Source of the DNA: Actinosynnema sp040640215
GTDB lineage: Bacteria; Actinomycetota; Actinomycetes; Mycobacteriales; Pseudonocardiaceae
NCBI RefSeq assembly: GCF_040640215.1
Contig: NZ_JBFABG010000006.1
Coordinates: forward strand, 310,001-374,000
Reading direction: 5' to 3'
DNA length: 64,000 bases
Every line of letters starts with the position of its first letter. Position 1 is the first letter of the stretch. Shown piece by piece: positions 1-8,316 of this stretch. The notes below the pieces were generated by a model. The model saw nothing but the letters and a program-made list of their open reading frames with translations. It was not told the origin of the DNA and did not search any database. The position numbers and the translations under genes are program-made.

Positions 1-450
1 CCACCCGTCGGGGTCGCTGGTGAACGTGCCCTCGGGGTAGACGATCACGCACTGGTCGTCGTCCAGCGACGTCCGGGCCGCGTCCAGCGCCCGCCCCGCG
101 CGCGCCGTGCCCCGGTCGACCGGGATGTGCCGCCCGCCCGACATCACCCAGCCCAGGACCGGCACCTTCCACAGGCTCGCCTTCGCCAGGTAGCGCGGCA
201 CCCGCCCGGAGGCCAGGGTGAACGCGGTCAGCGTCACCGGGTCGGCGAACGACAGGTGGTTCGACGCCAGCAGCACCTTCCCCTCGCGCGGGACGTTCGC
301 CCCGCCCGCCATCCGCATCCGCACGAACACGACGACGAACGGCCACAGCAGGTCGATCGCCACCGAGTACCAGAACCCCCTGCCGCGCCTGGGCAACCGC
401 GCGGTCAACGACACCATCCGAGTGAAACTCACACCGGGATCTTCGGTCAT
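1..450 (-). CDS. Lysophospholipid acyltransferase family protein (PlsC-like), C-terminus beyond the window
   Basis: Partial gene with 150 codons inside the window, starting at ATG 450. The protein shows the acyltransferase block NHLSFAD (NHx4D catalytic motif) near residue 57 and the substrate-binding block YPEGT near residue 143. These motifs define 1-acylglycerol-3-phosphate acyltransferases, which move an acyl chain from acyl-CoA or acyl-ACP to a lysophospholipid at the membrane. A hydrophobic stretch (WPFVVVFVRM) precedes the catalytic motif, as is usual in the family. The exact acceptor cannot be told. It is divergent from the phosphatase gene that starts at 528, with only about 77 bases between them. 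Confidence 0.88.
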   Translation of the reverse strand, partial: MTEDPGVSFTRMVSLTARLPRRGRGFWYSVAIDLLWPFVVVFVRMRMAGGANVPREGKVLLASNHLSFADPVTLTAFTLASGRVPRYLAKASLWKVPVLGWVMSGGRHIPVDRGTARAGRALDAARTSLDDDQCVIVYPEGTFTSDPDGW

Positions 451-527
451 CACCCCCGGCCGGTTCCGGCGACCCACCGAACCGGTGCGGACCGGCCGTG
501 ATCACGGTTCGGCTATCGTCCCTTCCC

Positions 528-1721
528 GTGACCGGGTCCATCGGAACTCGTGCGGCGGTCGGCCGCATCACCGTGCTGCTCGTCGAAGACGACGAGGGTG
601 ACGCGGTGTTGGTCGAAGCGCTGCTCGAAGAGGTGGGCGCGAACGTCGACCTGCGGCGCGTGCGCACCCTGCGCGACGCGGTGCCCCTGGTGCCCAGGGT
701 GGACTGCGTGCTGCTCGACCTGGGACTGCCCGACACCACCGGGCTCGACGGCCTCGCCCGGCTGCTCGCGCTGTCCTCCCCCGCCGCGATCATCGTCCTC
801 ACCGGACTGGACGACGAGCGCCAGGGCGAGCGCTCGGTGGCCGCCGGCGCGGAGGACTTCCTGGTCAAGGGCCAGGTGGACGGCTCGGCGCTGCTGCGCG
901 GAATCCGCTACGCGGTCGGCCGCAAGCACGTCGAGGAGACCCAGCGGCAGCTACGCGACGAGCAGCTCCTGGCGGCCGAGAAGACCCGGCTGGAACGCGG
1001 CCTGCTGCCCTCGCCGATCCTGGAGCGCGGCCAGGGCCTGGGCCTGGACTTCCGCTACCAGCCCGGCGGGAGCCGGATGCTGCTGGGCGGCGACTTCTTC
1101 GACGTGGTGCGCACGCCGGACGGCACGCTCCAGGCGATCGTCGGCGACGTGTGCGGGCACGGCCCGGACGAGGCCGCGCTGGGCGTGTTCCTGCGCATCG
1201 CGTGGCGGGCGCTGGTGCTGGCCGACCAGGAGCCCTCCCGGGTGCTGCGCACGCTGCACGAGATCCTGGAGCACGAACGCCACCAGCCGGGCCTGTTCAC
1301 CACCGCGTGCATGATCACCGTGGCCCCGGACCGGCGCTGGGCGCGGATCTACCTGGCCGGCCACCCGGAACCGATGCTGCTGGTCGGCGACCGCGTGGTG
1401 GAGCTGCCCCGGGACCGCGCCGGCCTGCCGCTGGGCGTGCTGCCGGACAGCACCTGGAGCGGTCTGGACGTGCCGCTGCCCCCGGGCTGGTCCCTGCTGC
1501 TCTACACCGACGGCCTGGTGGAGGGTCGGGTGGTCGGCGACACCGAGCGGCTCGGTTCGGAACGGCTGATCGAGCTGATCGGCCGGGTCACCAAGACCCG
1601 ACCGGACTGGCGGAGCCACCCCGAGGGGTTGCTGGACGAGCTGATCTCGCGGGTCAAGGAACTCAACGGCGGGGAGTTGGACGACGACATGGCCGTGCTG
1701 CTGATCTCGGACGAGGGCTGA
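528..1721 (+). CDS. Receiver domain fused to PP2C/SpoIIE-type serine phosphatase (RsbU-like)
   Basis: A response-regulator receiver domain (LLVEDDEGD acidic pocket, VLLDLGLPD phospho-acceptor Asp, VKG lysine) is followed by a SpoIIE-like PP2C domain with metal-binding GGDFFDVV and GDVCGHG. Such proteins dephosphorylate STAS anti-sigma antagonists when the receiver is phosphorylated. I chose GTG 528 because a -10-like CTATCGT lies at 513-519, which suggests a nearly leaderless start. GTG 498 is in frame and would add ten residues. The stop overlaps the histidine kinase start (TGATG), so kinase, receiver and phosphatase are probably co-translated. The STAS target is not adjacent; candidates lie 16 kb and more downstream. 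Confidence 0.9.
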   Translation: MTGSIGTRAAVGRITVLLVEDDEGDAVLVEALLEEVGANVDLRRVRTLRDAVPLVPRVDCVLLDLGLPDTTGLDGLARLLALSSPAAIIVLTGLDDERQGERSVAAGAEDFLVKGQVDGSALLRGIRYAVGRKHVEETQRQLRDEQLLAAEKTRLERGLLPSPILERGQGLGLDFRYQPGGSRMLLGGDFFDVVRTPDGTLQAIVGDVCGHGPDEAALGVFLRIAWRALVLADQEPSRVLRTLHEILEHERHQPGLFTTACMITVAPDRRWARIYLAGHPEPMLLVGDRVVELPRDRAGLPLGVLPDSTWSGLDVPLPPGWSLLLYTDGLVEGRVVGDTERLGSERLIELIGRVTKTRPDWRSHPEGLLDELISRVKELNGGELDDDMAVLLISDEG

Positions 1722-3211
1722 TGGACTACCGCACGCGGTGGCCCGCGAGCAGGCTGCTGGTCGCGTCGGTGGCCATCCTGATCATCGTCTGCGCGGGCGC
1801 GATCGGCGGGGTCGCGGTCGCGCTGGTCAGCCTGACCGACGCCCGGGTGCTGCTGCTGGACCAGTTCGGCCCGGCCCGGCGGCACGCGCTGGAGCTCGAC
1901 AACGCCCTGATCGACCAGGAGAACGGCGTGCGCGGCTTCGCGCTCACCGCGAGCGAGGACTTCCTGCGCCCCTACCAGGACGGGATGCGGACCGAGCAGG
2001 TCGCGCTGCGCAACGCCCGCACCGCGATCACGCCGGTGCGCCCGGACCTGGCCGAGCGGGTGGACGAGATCGGCAGCCTCGCGGTGGGCTGGCGCGCCGG
2101 GTACGCCGAGGTGGTCGTCGCCGAGGTCAGGTCGGCGGGCGAGCCCCGGGCCGACCAGGCCGACGCCACGCGCGGCAAGGAGCTGTTCGACACCGTGCGC
2201 CGGTCGGTCGCCGACCTCCAGCGGGAGCTCAACGACGGGTCGACCAAGGCCCGGACCGAGCTGGACGCGGTGGCCGACCAGGTGCTGCTGCTGGTGGTCG
2301 CGCTGGGCGTGCTGCTCGTGGTGATCATCGCCGGGGTGGCCGTCGTGCTGCACCGGATCCTGATCCGGCCGCTGACCGGGCTGGCCGCCCAGGTGCGGCA
2401 GGTGTCGTCGGGCGACTTCGCGCACGAGGTGGAGACCGGCGGGCCGCGCGAGATCGTGATGCTGGGCCAGGACGTGGACGTGATGCGGGCCCGCATCCTC
2501 AACGACGTCGAGGAGCTGCGCCGGTCGAACTCGGAGCTGGAGCAGTTCGCCTACGTCGCCTCGCACGACCTCCAGGAGCCGTTGCGCAAGGTGGCGAGCT
2601 TCTGCCAGTTGCTGGAGCGCCGCTACTCGGGCCAGTTGGACGACCGGGGCGAGCAGTACCTCCGGTTCGCGGTGGACGGCGCGAAGCGGATGCAGGTGCT
2701 GATCAACGACCTGCTGGCGTTCTCCCGGGTGGGCCGGATGATCCGCGAGCACGTGCCGGTCGACCTGAACGAGACCGTCGCGCAGGTGCTGGACAGCTAC
2801 TCCGAGGTGATCGAGCGGACCGGCGCGACGGTGGCCGTGCCCGAGCTGCCCACCGTGCGCGGCGAGGCGTCGTTGCTGGGCGGGGTGTTCGGGAACCTGA
2901 TCGGCAACGCGCTGAAGTTCCACGGCGAGCAGCCGCCCGAGGTGCGGGTGGGGGTGGAGCGGACCGGTGACCTCTGGACGTTCACCATCAGCGACGACGG
3001 CATCGGGATCGAGCCCGAGTACGCTGAGCGGATCTTCGTCATCTTCCAGCGCCTGCACCACAAGGACGCCTACCCGGGCACGGGGATCGGCCTGGCGATG
3101 TGCCGGAAGATCATCGAGTACCACGGCGGGACCATTTGGCTCGACACCGATAGCGACGCCGGCACCACCTTCAAGTTCACCCTGCCGGTAGTAGAGGACA
3201 CCGATGAATGA
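1721..3211 (+). CDS. Membrane sensor histidine kinase, CHASE3-HAMP-HisKA-HATPase
   Basis: 496 residues. A transmembrane helix at about 11-37, an extracellular CHASE3-like helical region (about 40-185), a second helix at about 188-210, a HAMP linker, and an H-box SHDLQEPLRK with the phosphorylated His near residue 282. The N-box is NLIGNALKFH and the G-boxes are DDGIGI and GTGIGLAM. The SHDLQEPLR form is typical of phytochrome-like kinases that pair with Rcp1-type receivers. The gene starts in the TGATG overlap with the PP2C gene and its end overlaps the next receiver gene by eight bases. The likely circuit is membrane stimulus, kinase, then the receiver and/or the receiver-phosphatase. The ligand is unknown. 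Confidence 0.92.
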   Translation: MDYRTRWPASRLLVASVAILIIVCAGAIGGVAVALVSLTDARVLLLDQFGPARRHALELDNALIDQENGVRGFALTASEDFLRPYQDGMRTEQVALRNARTAITPVRPDLAERVDEIGSLAVGWRAGYAEVVVAEVRSAGEPRADQADATRGKELFDTVRRSVADLQRELNDGSTKARTELDAVADQVLLLVVALGVLLVVIIAGVAVVLHRILIRPLTGLAAQVRQVSSGDFAHEVETGGPREIVMLGQDVDVMRARILNDVEELRRSNSELEQFAYVASHDLQEPLRKVASFCQLLERRYSGQLDDRGEQYLRFAVDGAKRMQVLINDLLAFSRVGRMIREHVPVDLNETVAQVLDSYSEVIERTGATVAVPELPTVRGEASLLGGVFGNLIGNALKFHGEQPPEVRVGVERTGDLWTFTISDDGIGIEPEYAERIFVIFQRLHHKDAYPGTGIGLAMCRKIIEYHGGTIWLDTDSDAGTTFKFTLPVVEDTDE

Positions 3212-3641
3212 CTCGCTGAACGTGGTGGACGTCCTGCTGATCGAGGACGACCCGGGCGACGCTCTGATGACCCAGGAGGCGTTCGAGCACCACAAGATCC
3301 GCAACCAGCTCCACGTGGTGCGCGACGGTGTCGAGGCGCTGGAGTTCCTGCGCCGCGAGGGCGAGTACGCCGACGCGCCCCGGCCGGGCCTGATCCTGCT
3401 CGACCTGAACCTGCCGAAGATGGACGGGCGGGAGGTGCTGGCCGAGGTCAAGGCGGACCGGGACCTGCGGACCATCCCGGTCGTGGTGCTGACCACGTCG
3501 GAGGCGGAGGAGGACATCCTCCGCAGCTACAACCTGCACGCCAACGCCTACGTCACGAAGCCGGTGGACTTCGACCGGTTCATCGAGGTCGTCCGCCAGA
3601 TCGACGACTTCTTCGTGACCGTGGTGAAGCTGCCCCGCTAG
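3204..3641 (+). CDS. Stand-alone response regulator receiver (Rcp1-like)
   Basis: 145 residues made only of a receiver domain: acidic pair IEDDPGD, phospho-acceptor Asp in LLDLNLPKMDG, conserved Thr in LTTSEAEED and Lys in VTKPVD. There is no output domain. The extended form with DPGDALMTQEAF and the RRxGxY insertion resembles Rcp1-type receivers paired with phytochrome-like kinases such as the gene just upstream, which it overlaps by eight bases. It probably passes phosphate on or acts by protein contact, for example on the receiver-PP2C protein of the same operon. A strong hairpin follows at 3665, so the operon likely ends here. Confidence 0.92.
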   Translation: MNDSLNVVDVLLIEDDPGDALMTQEAFEHHKIRNQLHVVRDGVEALEFLRREGEYADAPRPGLILLDLNLPKMDGREVLAEVKADRDLRTIPVVVLTTSEAEEDILRSYNLHANAYVTKPVDFDRFIEVVRQIDDFFVTVVKLPR

Positions 3642-3664
3642 CGGGGCGCTGCGACCGCGCCCCC

Positions 3665-3687
3665 GGGCCCCGGCGACGCCGGGGCCC
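3665..3687. terminator. Hairpin terminator between convergent genes
   Basis: A perfect 10-base stem GGGCCCCGGC / GCCGGGGCCC with a 3-base loop (GAC). It lies 23 bases after the receiver stop and before the convergent acetyltransferase gene. There is no U-tract, as is common in high-GC actinomycetes. It may act in both directions. Confidence 0.6.
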
Positions 3688-3769
3688 TGTCCGGCGGTGG
3701 TGCCGTGACCGCCGGGGCGATCGGCCGTCGTGGTGGCCGAGGGGGCGTCGGCGGGCGGCTCCTCCGGTG

Positions 3770-4048
3770 CTACCGCTCGGCGAGCTCGGGGTGCTTGTCC
3801 AGGTAGTCGCGCACGAACGGGCACTGCGGGACCACCGCCAGGCTGCGCTCACGGGCCGACAGGAGGGCCTGGCGCACCAACCTGCTCCCCAGCCCCTTGC
3901 CCTCGACGGCCACCTCCGTGTGGGTGAAGGTGACGCGGCCGGGCTCCAGCGCGTACTCGGCGAACCCGCCCAGCCGGCCGTCGAGGAAGACCTCGAAGCG
4001 CGACTCGGCGGTGTTGTCGGACACGGTCACGTCCACATCTTGTGCCAC
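3770..4048 (-). CDS. Small GNAT-like N-acetyltransferase (YjdJ/COG2388 type)
   Basis: 92 residues, GTG start at 4048 preceded by GGAAGGGA. The protein has the compact GNAT core of the COG2388 family: GRLGGFAEY, the beta strand FTHTEVAVEGKGLGSRLV that carries the acetyl-CoA loop, and PQCPFVRDYLDKHPE near the end. All of these are conserved in this short family, whose substrates are mostly unknown. The length is normal for the family. It is convergent with the kinase-phosphatase operon and probably transcribed alone. Confidence 0.85.
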   Translation of the reverse strand: MAQDVDVTVSDNTAESRFEVFLDGRLGGFAEYALEPGRVTFTHTEVAVEGKGLGSRLVRQALLSARERSLAVVPQCPFVRDYLDKHPELAER

Positions 4049-4250
4049 GTTCGAGATCCCTTCCGGCGGTGCGGCGACTTCGTCCCGTCAGGATCAACGC
4101 GCGCCGGGCGGCCCGGCATTCCACGCGCAGCGCCTGATCACCGCCGGGTGCGGTGGTCGACCGCCGGTGCCCCCCCTGGGTCCATTTCGGACCGCTTTCG
4201 CGAGCCGGATCTCGTCGTGGACGCTGTCCGGGTCGGGCCCGGAAGTCTTC

Positions 4251-4278
4251 GGCGGACGGCGGACGGCGGACGGCGGAC
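4251..4278. repeat. Tandem heptamer repeat (GGCGGAC)x4
   Basis: Four perfect copies of GGCGGAC in the non-coding gap between the FecE-type ATPase stop (4296) and the small acetyltransferase start. It is a simple-sequence tract likely to vary in copy number, with no clear function. Confidence 0.7.
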
Positions 4279-4295
4279 GGGACGCGCGGGAGCGG

Positions 4296-5102
4296 TCAGC
4301 CGGGGACCGGGACGCGCTGCCGGCGCAGCGGCACGATCAGCGGGGTGTCGGTCTCGGGGTCCGAGATGACCCGGCAGGGCAGCCCGAAGACGTCCTCCAC
4401 CAGGTCCGCCGTCACGATGTCGGCCGGCCGGCCCTGCGCCACGACGCCCTCGCCGGGCTTCATGGCGATCAGGTGGGAGGCGTACCGGCACGCCTGGTTC
4501 AGGTCGTGCAGCACGGCGACGAGCGTGTGCCCGCCGTCCTCGTGCAGGTCCGCGCACAGGTCGAGCACCTCGATCTGGTGCGCGATGTCGAGGAACGTGG
4601 TCGGTTCGTCGAGCAGCAGGATGGGCGTCTCCTGGGCCAGCACCATCGCCAGCCACACGCGCTGCCGCTGACCGCCGGACAGCTCGTCCACCAACCGGTC
4701 GGCCAGGTCCTGCACGCCGGTCAGCCGCATGGCGCGCGAGGTGGTCTCCTCGTCCTCCACCGACCACTGGCGCAGCAGCCGCTGGTGCGGGTACCGACCC
4801 CGGGCGACGAGTTCGCCGACGGTGATGCCGCCCGGTGCGATGGACGTCTGCGGCAGCAGGCCGAGCCGCCGGGCGACCTCCTTCGAGCGGTAGGCGGAGA
4901 TCGCCTGCCCGTCCAGGTAGACCGTGCCGGCGCGCGGCTTCAGCATCCGCGCCAACGCTTTGAGCACGGTGGACTTGCCGCACGCGTTCGGTCCGACGAT
5001 GACGGTGAAGGAGCCGTCCGGGATGTCCACGTCGAGCGCGGTGGCCACCAGGCGCTCGTCGTAGGCCAGCGTGAGGTTCTCCGCGTGCAGGCGGGTCGTC
5101 AT
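4296..5102 (-). CDS. Iron-siderophore ABC transporter ATP-binding protein (FecE/FepC type)
   Basis: 268 residues with Walker A GPNACGKST, signature LSGGQRQR, Walker B ILLLDEPT and H-loop VLHDLN. The GRYPHQ block and overall form are those of ATPases that power uptake of ferric siderophores or haem. The start is ATG 5102 because GAAAGGGGA lies just upstream. An iron box at 5328-5346 sits about 225 bases upstream, which fits iron repression by an IdeR/DmdR regulator. No permease or substrate-binding gene lies next to it, so it must pair with components coded elsewhere or act as a shared ATPase. The amino-acid N-hydroxylase gene lies upstream on the same strand. Confidence 0.92.
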   Translation of the reverse strand: MTTRLHAENLTLAYDERLVATALDVDIPDGSFTVIVGPNACGKSTVLKALARMLKPRAGTVYLDGQAISAYRSKEVARRLGLLPQTSIAPGGITVGELVARGRYPHQRLLRQWSVEDEETTSRAMRLTGVQDLADRLVDELSGGQRQRVWLAMVLAQETPILLLDEPTTFLDIAHQIEVLDLCADLHEDGGHTLVAVLHDLNQACRYASHLIAMKPGEGVVAQGRPADIVTADLVEDVFGLPCRVISDPETDTPLIVPLRRQRVPVPG

Positions 5103-5480
5103 CGCCCGGTCCCCTTTCGCCACTCCTGGGCCGACGGCCTCATCGGGTACGGACCGCCGATCGCCCCGGTGGCGGTGCCCAGCGGGAGCGGTGTCGTCGG
5201 GAACTGCTGTCGCACGGCGGAGCCGGCTCGGATCACGGGGTCGCGGGGCGGTGCCGGTGGGCCGGCCGGTCCCGGCCCGATGAGTGCGGTCGCCCATGTG
5301 CCGCCCACCCCCACCTCCCCCTGACATTTAGGCAAGGCTAACCGAATGTCGGGTGAATGGGGAGCCGGCCCCACGTCGAGCCGGCAGGTCGGGCCGGGCC
5401 GGTCGTCGGGGCTTTCCGGCCCCGCCCCGTTCCGCACCGCCCCCGGCGGGCAGCACATCGTCCACAGTGGACTGACAGGG
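5103..5480. other. Intergenic region upstream of the FecE-type gene
   Basis: A 378-base gap on the leftward strand. It holds an iron box (5328-5346), a perfect palindrome GTCCACAGTGGAC (5460-5472) just after the hydroxylase stop, and a small hairpin CGGGGC/GCCCCG near 5407-5424 that could end the hydroxylase transcript. No gene with convincing codon use was seen. Confidence 0.6.
5328..5346 (-). promoter_or_regulatory. Iron box (IdeR/DmdR operator) of the FecE-type gene
   Basis: The 19-mer TTAGGCAAGGCTAACCGAA matches the actinobacterial iron-box consensus TTAGGTTAGGCTAACCTAA at 16 of 19 positions. It lies in the leader region of the FecE-type ATPase gene and predicts repression when iron is plentiful. 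Confidence 0.82.
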
Positions 5481-6809
5481 CTAGGCGCGCCGGAAGGCAC
5501 TGACGGCGTACGCGGGTTGCGCCGGCACGGTGGGCTCGCGGCGGTCGAGCACGGACTGGAGGATCTCGCCCACCCGCACGGAGGTGTTGGACAGCAACGA
5601 CGACGAGATGCCGTGCGTGTGCTCCGTGCCGCCCTGGAGGTAGATGCCGCCGAGCACGGCCTCGTCGGTCTCCAGGCGGTAGTCGCGGCCCACCCGCAGG
5701 CGGTCGCGCTCGTCGTGCAGGCAGCGGTTCGCCAGGTCGCCCAGCAGACCGGTCGGGTCGGCCTCGCGGTACCCGGTGGCGTAGACGATGGCGTCCGCGT
5801 CGAGCGTGACGCGGGCACCGTCGGACAGCGACTCGACCGTCACCCGCACCCCGTCCGGGTGCTCTTCGAGGCCGGCGACGTGGGACACGTTCAGCAGCCG
5901 GAGGCGTTGTGCGCCAAGGACCTTCTCCCGGTAGACCCGCCGGTACAGCTCGGCGATCAGGTCGTGGTCGACCACCGCGTAGTTGGTGTTGCCGTGGTAG
6001 TCCATCAGTCGCCGCTTGACGTCCTCGGGCGCGGTGTAGAAGTCGTCCACGGCGGCCGGGTCGAAGATCCGGTTGGCGAACGGGCTGTCGTCGGCCGGGC
6101 TGTAGCCGTAGCGGGCGAACACCGCGCAGACCTCGGTGTCGCGGAACTTCTCGTGCAGGAACGCGGTCACCTCCGCACCGCTCTGCCCCGCGCCGACCAC
6201 GACCAGCCGGCGCGGGTCCTCCAGCGCCGCCACCCGGTGCAGGAAGTCGCGGTTGTGCCAGATCCGCTCGGACTGGGTCACCCCGTCCGGCAGGCAGGCG
6301 CGCAAACCCGTCGCCAGCACGAGGTTCCGGGCGCGCCGGACCTCCACCTCACCGGTCGAGGTCCGCGAGGTGACGTCGAAGTGGGTGACCGCGCCGCCGT
6401 CGACCACCGGTGCCACGGACACCACGTCGTGGTCGTAGGACACCAGGTCGTCGACCTTCCCGGCGGCCCACTCGAAGTAGTCGTGGAACTCCACCCGCAG
6501 CGGGAACAGGTTCTTGTGGTTGATGAAGTCCACCAACCGGCCCTGGCCGTGCAGGTAGTTCAGGAAGCTGAAGGAACTGATCGGGTTGCGCAGCGTCACC
6601 AGGTCCTTGAGGAAGGACACCTGCATGGTGGCGTCGTCGATCAGCATGCCGCGGTGCCAGCCGAAGCCGGGCTGGCGCTCCAGGAAGTGGGCGGTGACCA
6701 CGTCTTCGGGCCGCGCGGCGGCGTTGTGCTCGGCGACGGCGATCGCGAGCGCCAGGTTCGACGGACCGAAGCCGACGCCGAGGACGTCGAAGACAGGTGG
6801 CTGTGGCAT
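5481..6809 (-). CDS. L-ornithine/L-lysine N-monooxygenase for hydroxamate siderophore synthesis (SidA/PvdA/IucD family)
   Basis: 442 residues. FAD-binding GVGFGPSNLALA lies at the N-terminus, the NADPH site GAGQSGAE is central, and the family motif YATGYRE lies near residue 350. NHKNLFPLRVEFHDYFEW is also typical. These enzymes hydroxylate the side-chain amine of ornithine or lysine, the first step toward hydroxamate siderophores. Substrate choice cannot be settled by eye. The ATG at 6809 follows GATGGGAC. Two iron boxes upstream (6848 and 6906) fit iron repression. No NRPS or NIS synthetase lies beside it, so the rest of the pathway is probably elsewhere. The FecE-type ATPase gene follows. 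Confidence 0.93.
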   Translation of the reverse strand: MPQPPVFDVLGVGFGPSNLALAIAVAEHNAAARPEDVVTAHFLERQPGFGWHRGMLIDDATMQVSFLKDLVTLRNPISSFSFLNYLHGQGRLVDFINHKNLFPLRVEFHDYFEWAAGKVDDLVSYDHDVVSVAPVVDGGAVTHFDVTSRTSTGEVEVRRARNLVLATGLRACLPDGVTQSERIWHNRDFLHRVAALEDPRRLVVVGAGQSGAEVTAFLHEKFRDTEVCAVFARYGYSPADDSPFANRIFDPAAVDDFYTAPEDVKRRLMDYHGNTNYAVVDHDLIAELYRRVYREKVLGAQRLRLLNVSHVAGLEEHPDGVRVTVESLSDGARVTLDADAIVYATGYREADPTGLLGDLANRCLHDERDRLRVGRDYRLETDEAVLGGIYLQGGTEHTHGISSSLLSNTSVRVGEILQSVLDRREPTVPAQPAYAVSAFRRA

Positions 6810-6847
6810 GACTGTCCCATCGGTACGGCAACAGGGAGTGATCGAAC

Positions 6848-6866
6848 TTCGGTTACCCTAACCTAA
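6848..6866 (-). promoter_or_regulatory. Iron box 1 of the N-hydroxylase gene
   Basis: Read on the minus strand, TTAGGTTAGGGTAACCGAA matches the iron-box consensus TTAGGTTAGGCTAACCTAA at 17 of 19 positions. It ends 39 bases before the ATG at 6809, where IdeR/DmdR binding would block the promoter. Confidence 0.88.
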
Positions 6867-6905
6867 GTCCGCCACCTGTGGGAGTGATCCGGACCTCTCC
6901 GCTGG

Positions 6906-6924
6906 TTAGGGTAGCCTCACCTGC
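6906..6924. promoter_or_regulatory. Iron box 2 upstream of the N-hydroxylase gene
   Basis: TTAGGGTAGCCTCACCTGC on the plus strand is a weaker match to TTAGGTTAGCCTAACCTAA (15 of 19). It lies 58 bases from the stronger box. No divergent gene starts nearby, so it is read as a second operator of the same promoter. Confidence 0.65.
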
Positions 6925-7152
6925 CGGTCGGCGGAAGGCGGTCGCGCGGGTGAAGCCGGTCCGGGCTTCGCCGACCGGAAGCGCGGGGTCCCCGCCGCTC
7001 CCCCGGCACGATCCGCCAAGTGGGCGAAACGGGTGCACCACCGGGCACGACGGCGATCCGGGCCGGGACCCGACCGCCCGGGGCGGCCCGACGACGGAGC
7101 GTGCGTCGTAACCGCCGGACCTCACAGTCCATTGTGGACCGCCGATGGCCGG

Positions 7153-7734
7153 CTAGCGGACGAGGCACCAGTGCGGGCCACCGTGGCGGGCGAGCGGAAT
7201 CCCCGTGCGGGCAACGAACTCGCGGGCCGCGTCGCCGATCCGCGTGCCGGAGGACGTGCGCCCGTCGGCGTCGGCGAGGGCGGCGGGCCGGGTGGCCGCG
7301 CGCAGTGCCCGCCACACCTCGGCCACCTGCCCGCCGAGCACCCGGTGCACCTCCGGCCCCACGGCCGGCTCGGACCAGCGCACCGCGAGCCGGCCGCACT
7401 CGAACACCTCGTCGCGGACGCGCGAGCGCAACAACTGCACGATCGCCGCGGGCCGCGAACCCGGGTCCGCGACGAGGCCGCCGGCCGGCTCGACCCCGTC
7501 CGGTGCGGCGGACCCGGCGGGCAGCGGCAGGAACGCCTGGACGCCGCCGCAGCCGAGCGCCTCCTCCACGGTGGCGTGCAGGTGCACCCGGTGCGACCCG
7601 GCGGGCCCGGGTTGGCTGCACAGCCAGGCGGCGGGCAGGAGTTCGGCGATCCGCCGGCCGAGGAGGGCTTCGTCCTCGGGCAGCAGCCACAGGTCCGTCG
7701 ACCTGGTGCGGGAACCGGGGTGGGGCACCCGCAC
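7153..7734 (-). CDS. Conserved-type hypothetical protein
   Basis: 193 residues from GTG 7734, which lies only six bases after the TetR-gene stop, so the two form an operon. The codon use is strongly GC3-biased like true genes here. The protein has no signal peptide or membrane segment. It shows a mixed alpha/beta pattern with WLLPEDEALLGRRIAELLP at the start and ends in GGPHWCLVR. I do not recognise a family. The link with a TetR regulator suggests co-regulation rather than a known pathway. Confidence 0.65.
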   Translation of the reverse strand: MRVPHPGSRTRSTDLWLLPEDEALLGRRIAELLPAAWLCSQPGPAGSHRVHLHATVEEALGCGGVQAFLPLPAGSAAPDGVEPAGGLVADPGSRPAAIVQLLRSRVRDEVFECGRLAVRWSEPAVGPEVHRVLGGQVAEVWRALRAATRPAALADADGRTSSGTRIGDAAREFVARTGIPLARHGGPHWCLVR

Positions 7735-7740
7735 AGCATG

Positions 7741-8307
7741 TCAGGCGGGCCAGTTCCGCAGCACGGCGTCCAGCGCGTCCAGCGACCGCGACCACGACAG
7801 GTCCGCGCCGCGCGGGTGGTGGCCGAACCCGCCCGCCGCCTCCAGGTCGACGTACCCGTGGAACGTGCTGTGCAGCAGCCGCACCGCGTCGGTCTCGTCC
7901 GGTTCGGCCAGCCGGTACCCGCGCAGGACGGCCCGGGTCAGGTCCGCGTGCCGGCGCGCCGCACCGGCCTCCGCGACGTCCGGGTCCAGCGGGTACCGGG
8001 CGGCGGCGTACCGACCGGGGTACCGCTTCGCGTAGTCGCGGTAGGCGTTCGCGAACGCGACCAGCGCGTCCTTGCCCGCCCGGCCGGCGAGCGCCTCGGC
8101 CGCGCGGTCGGCCAGTTCCGCGAGCGCCAGCACGGCCACCCGCGAGCGGAGGTCGTGGGCGCTGCGGATGTGCGAGTAGAGGCTCGCGTCCTTGACGCCG
8201 AACCGGCGGGCCAGCGCCGACACGGTCACGTTCCCGAAGCCGACCTCGTCGGCCAGCTCCACCGCCGCCCGCACCAGGCGCTCGGCGGTGATCCCCGCGC
8301 GCGCCAT
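7741..8307 (-). CDS. TetR/AcrR family transcriptional regulator
   Basis: 188 residues from ATG 8307. The N-terminal helix-turn-helix is clear: ITAERLVRAAVELADEVG, then TVSALARRFGVKDASLYSHI (recognition helix near residues 32-50). The C-terminal ligand domain holds YRDYAKRYPGRYAA, usual in the TetR C-terminal class with a WHG-like domain. It is divergent from the FBP-domain gene, and the shared 67-base gap carries direct and inverted repeats (8317-8354) that are probably its operator, so it likely represses itself and its neighbour. A hypothetical gene follows in the same operon. Confidence 0.92.
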   Translation of the reverse strand: MARAGITAERLVRAAVELADEVGFGNVTVSALARRFGVKDASLYSHIRSAHDLRSRVAVLALAELADRAAEALAGRAGKDALVAFANAYRDYAKRYPGRYAAARYPLDPDVAEAGAARRHADLTRAVLRGYRLAEPDETDAVRLLHSTFHGYVDLEAAGGFGHHPRGADLSWSRSLDALDAVLRNWPA

Positions 8308-8316
8308 CCCACCCCC

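Larger units (their letters stand above)
6810..7152. other. Promoter region of the N-hydroxylase gene
   Basis: A 343-base gap containing two iron boxes and, just after the stop of the upstream gene, the near-palindrome GTCCATTGTGGAC (7127-7139). Short open frames here have no family features and are taken as non-coding. Confidence 0.6.

Noticed and set aside
5103..5327. N-terminal extension of the FecE-type ATPase
   Set aside because: The extra residues are low-complexity, and a strong ribosome site precedes the ATG at 5102 where the conserved protein begins.
6878..7111. Possible small gene controlled by the second iron box
   Set aside because: The frame begins upstream of the box and has no protein-like features; the box is better seen as a second operator of the hydroxylase gene.
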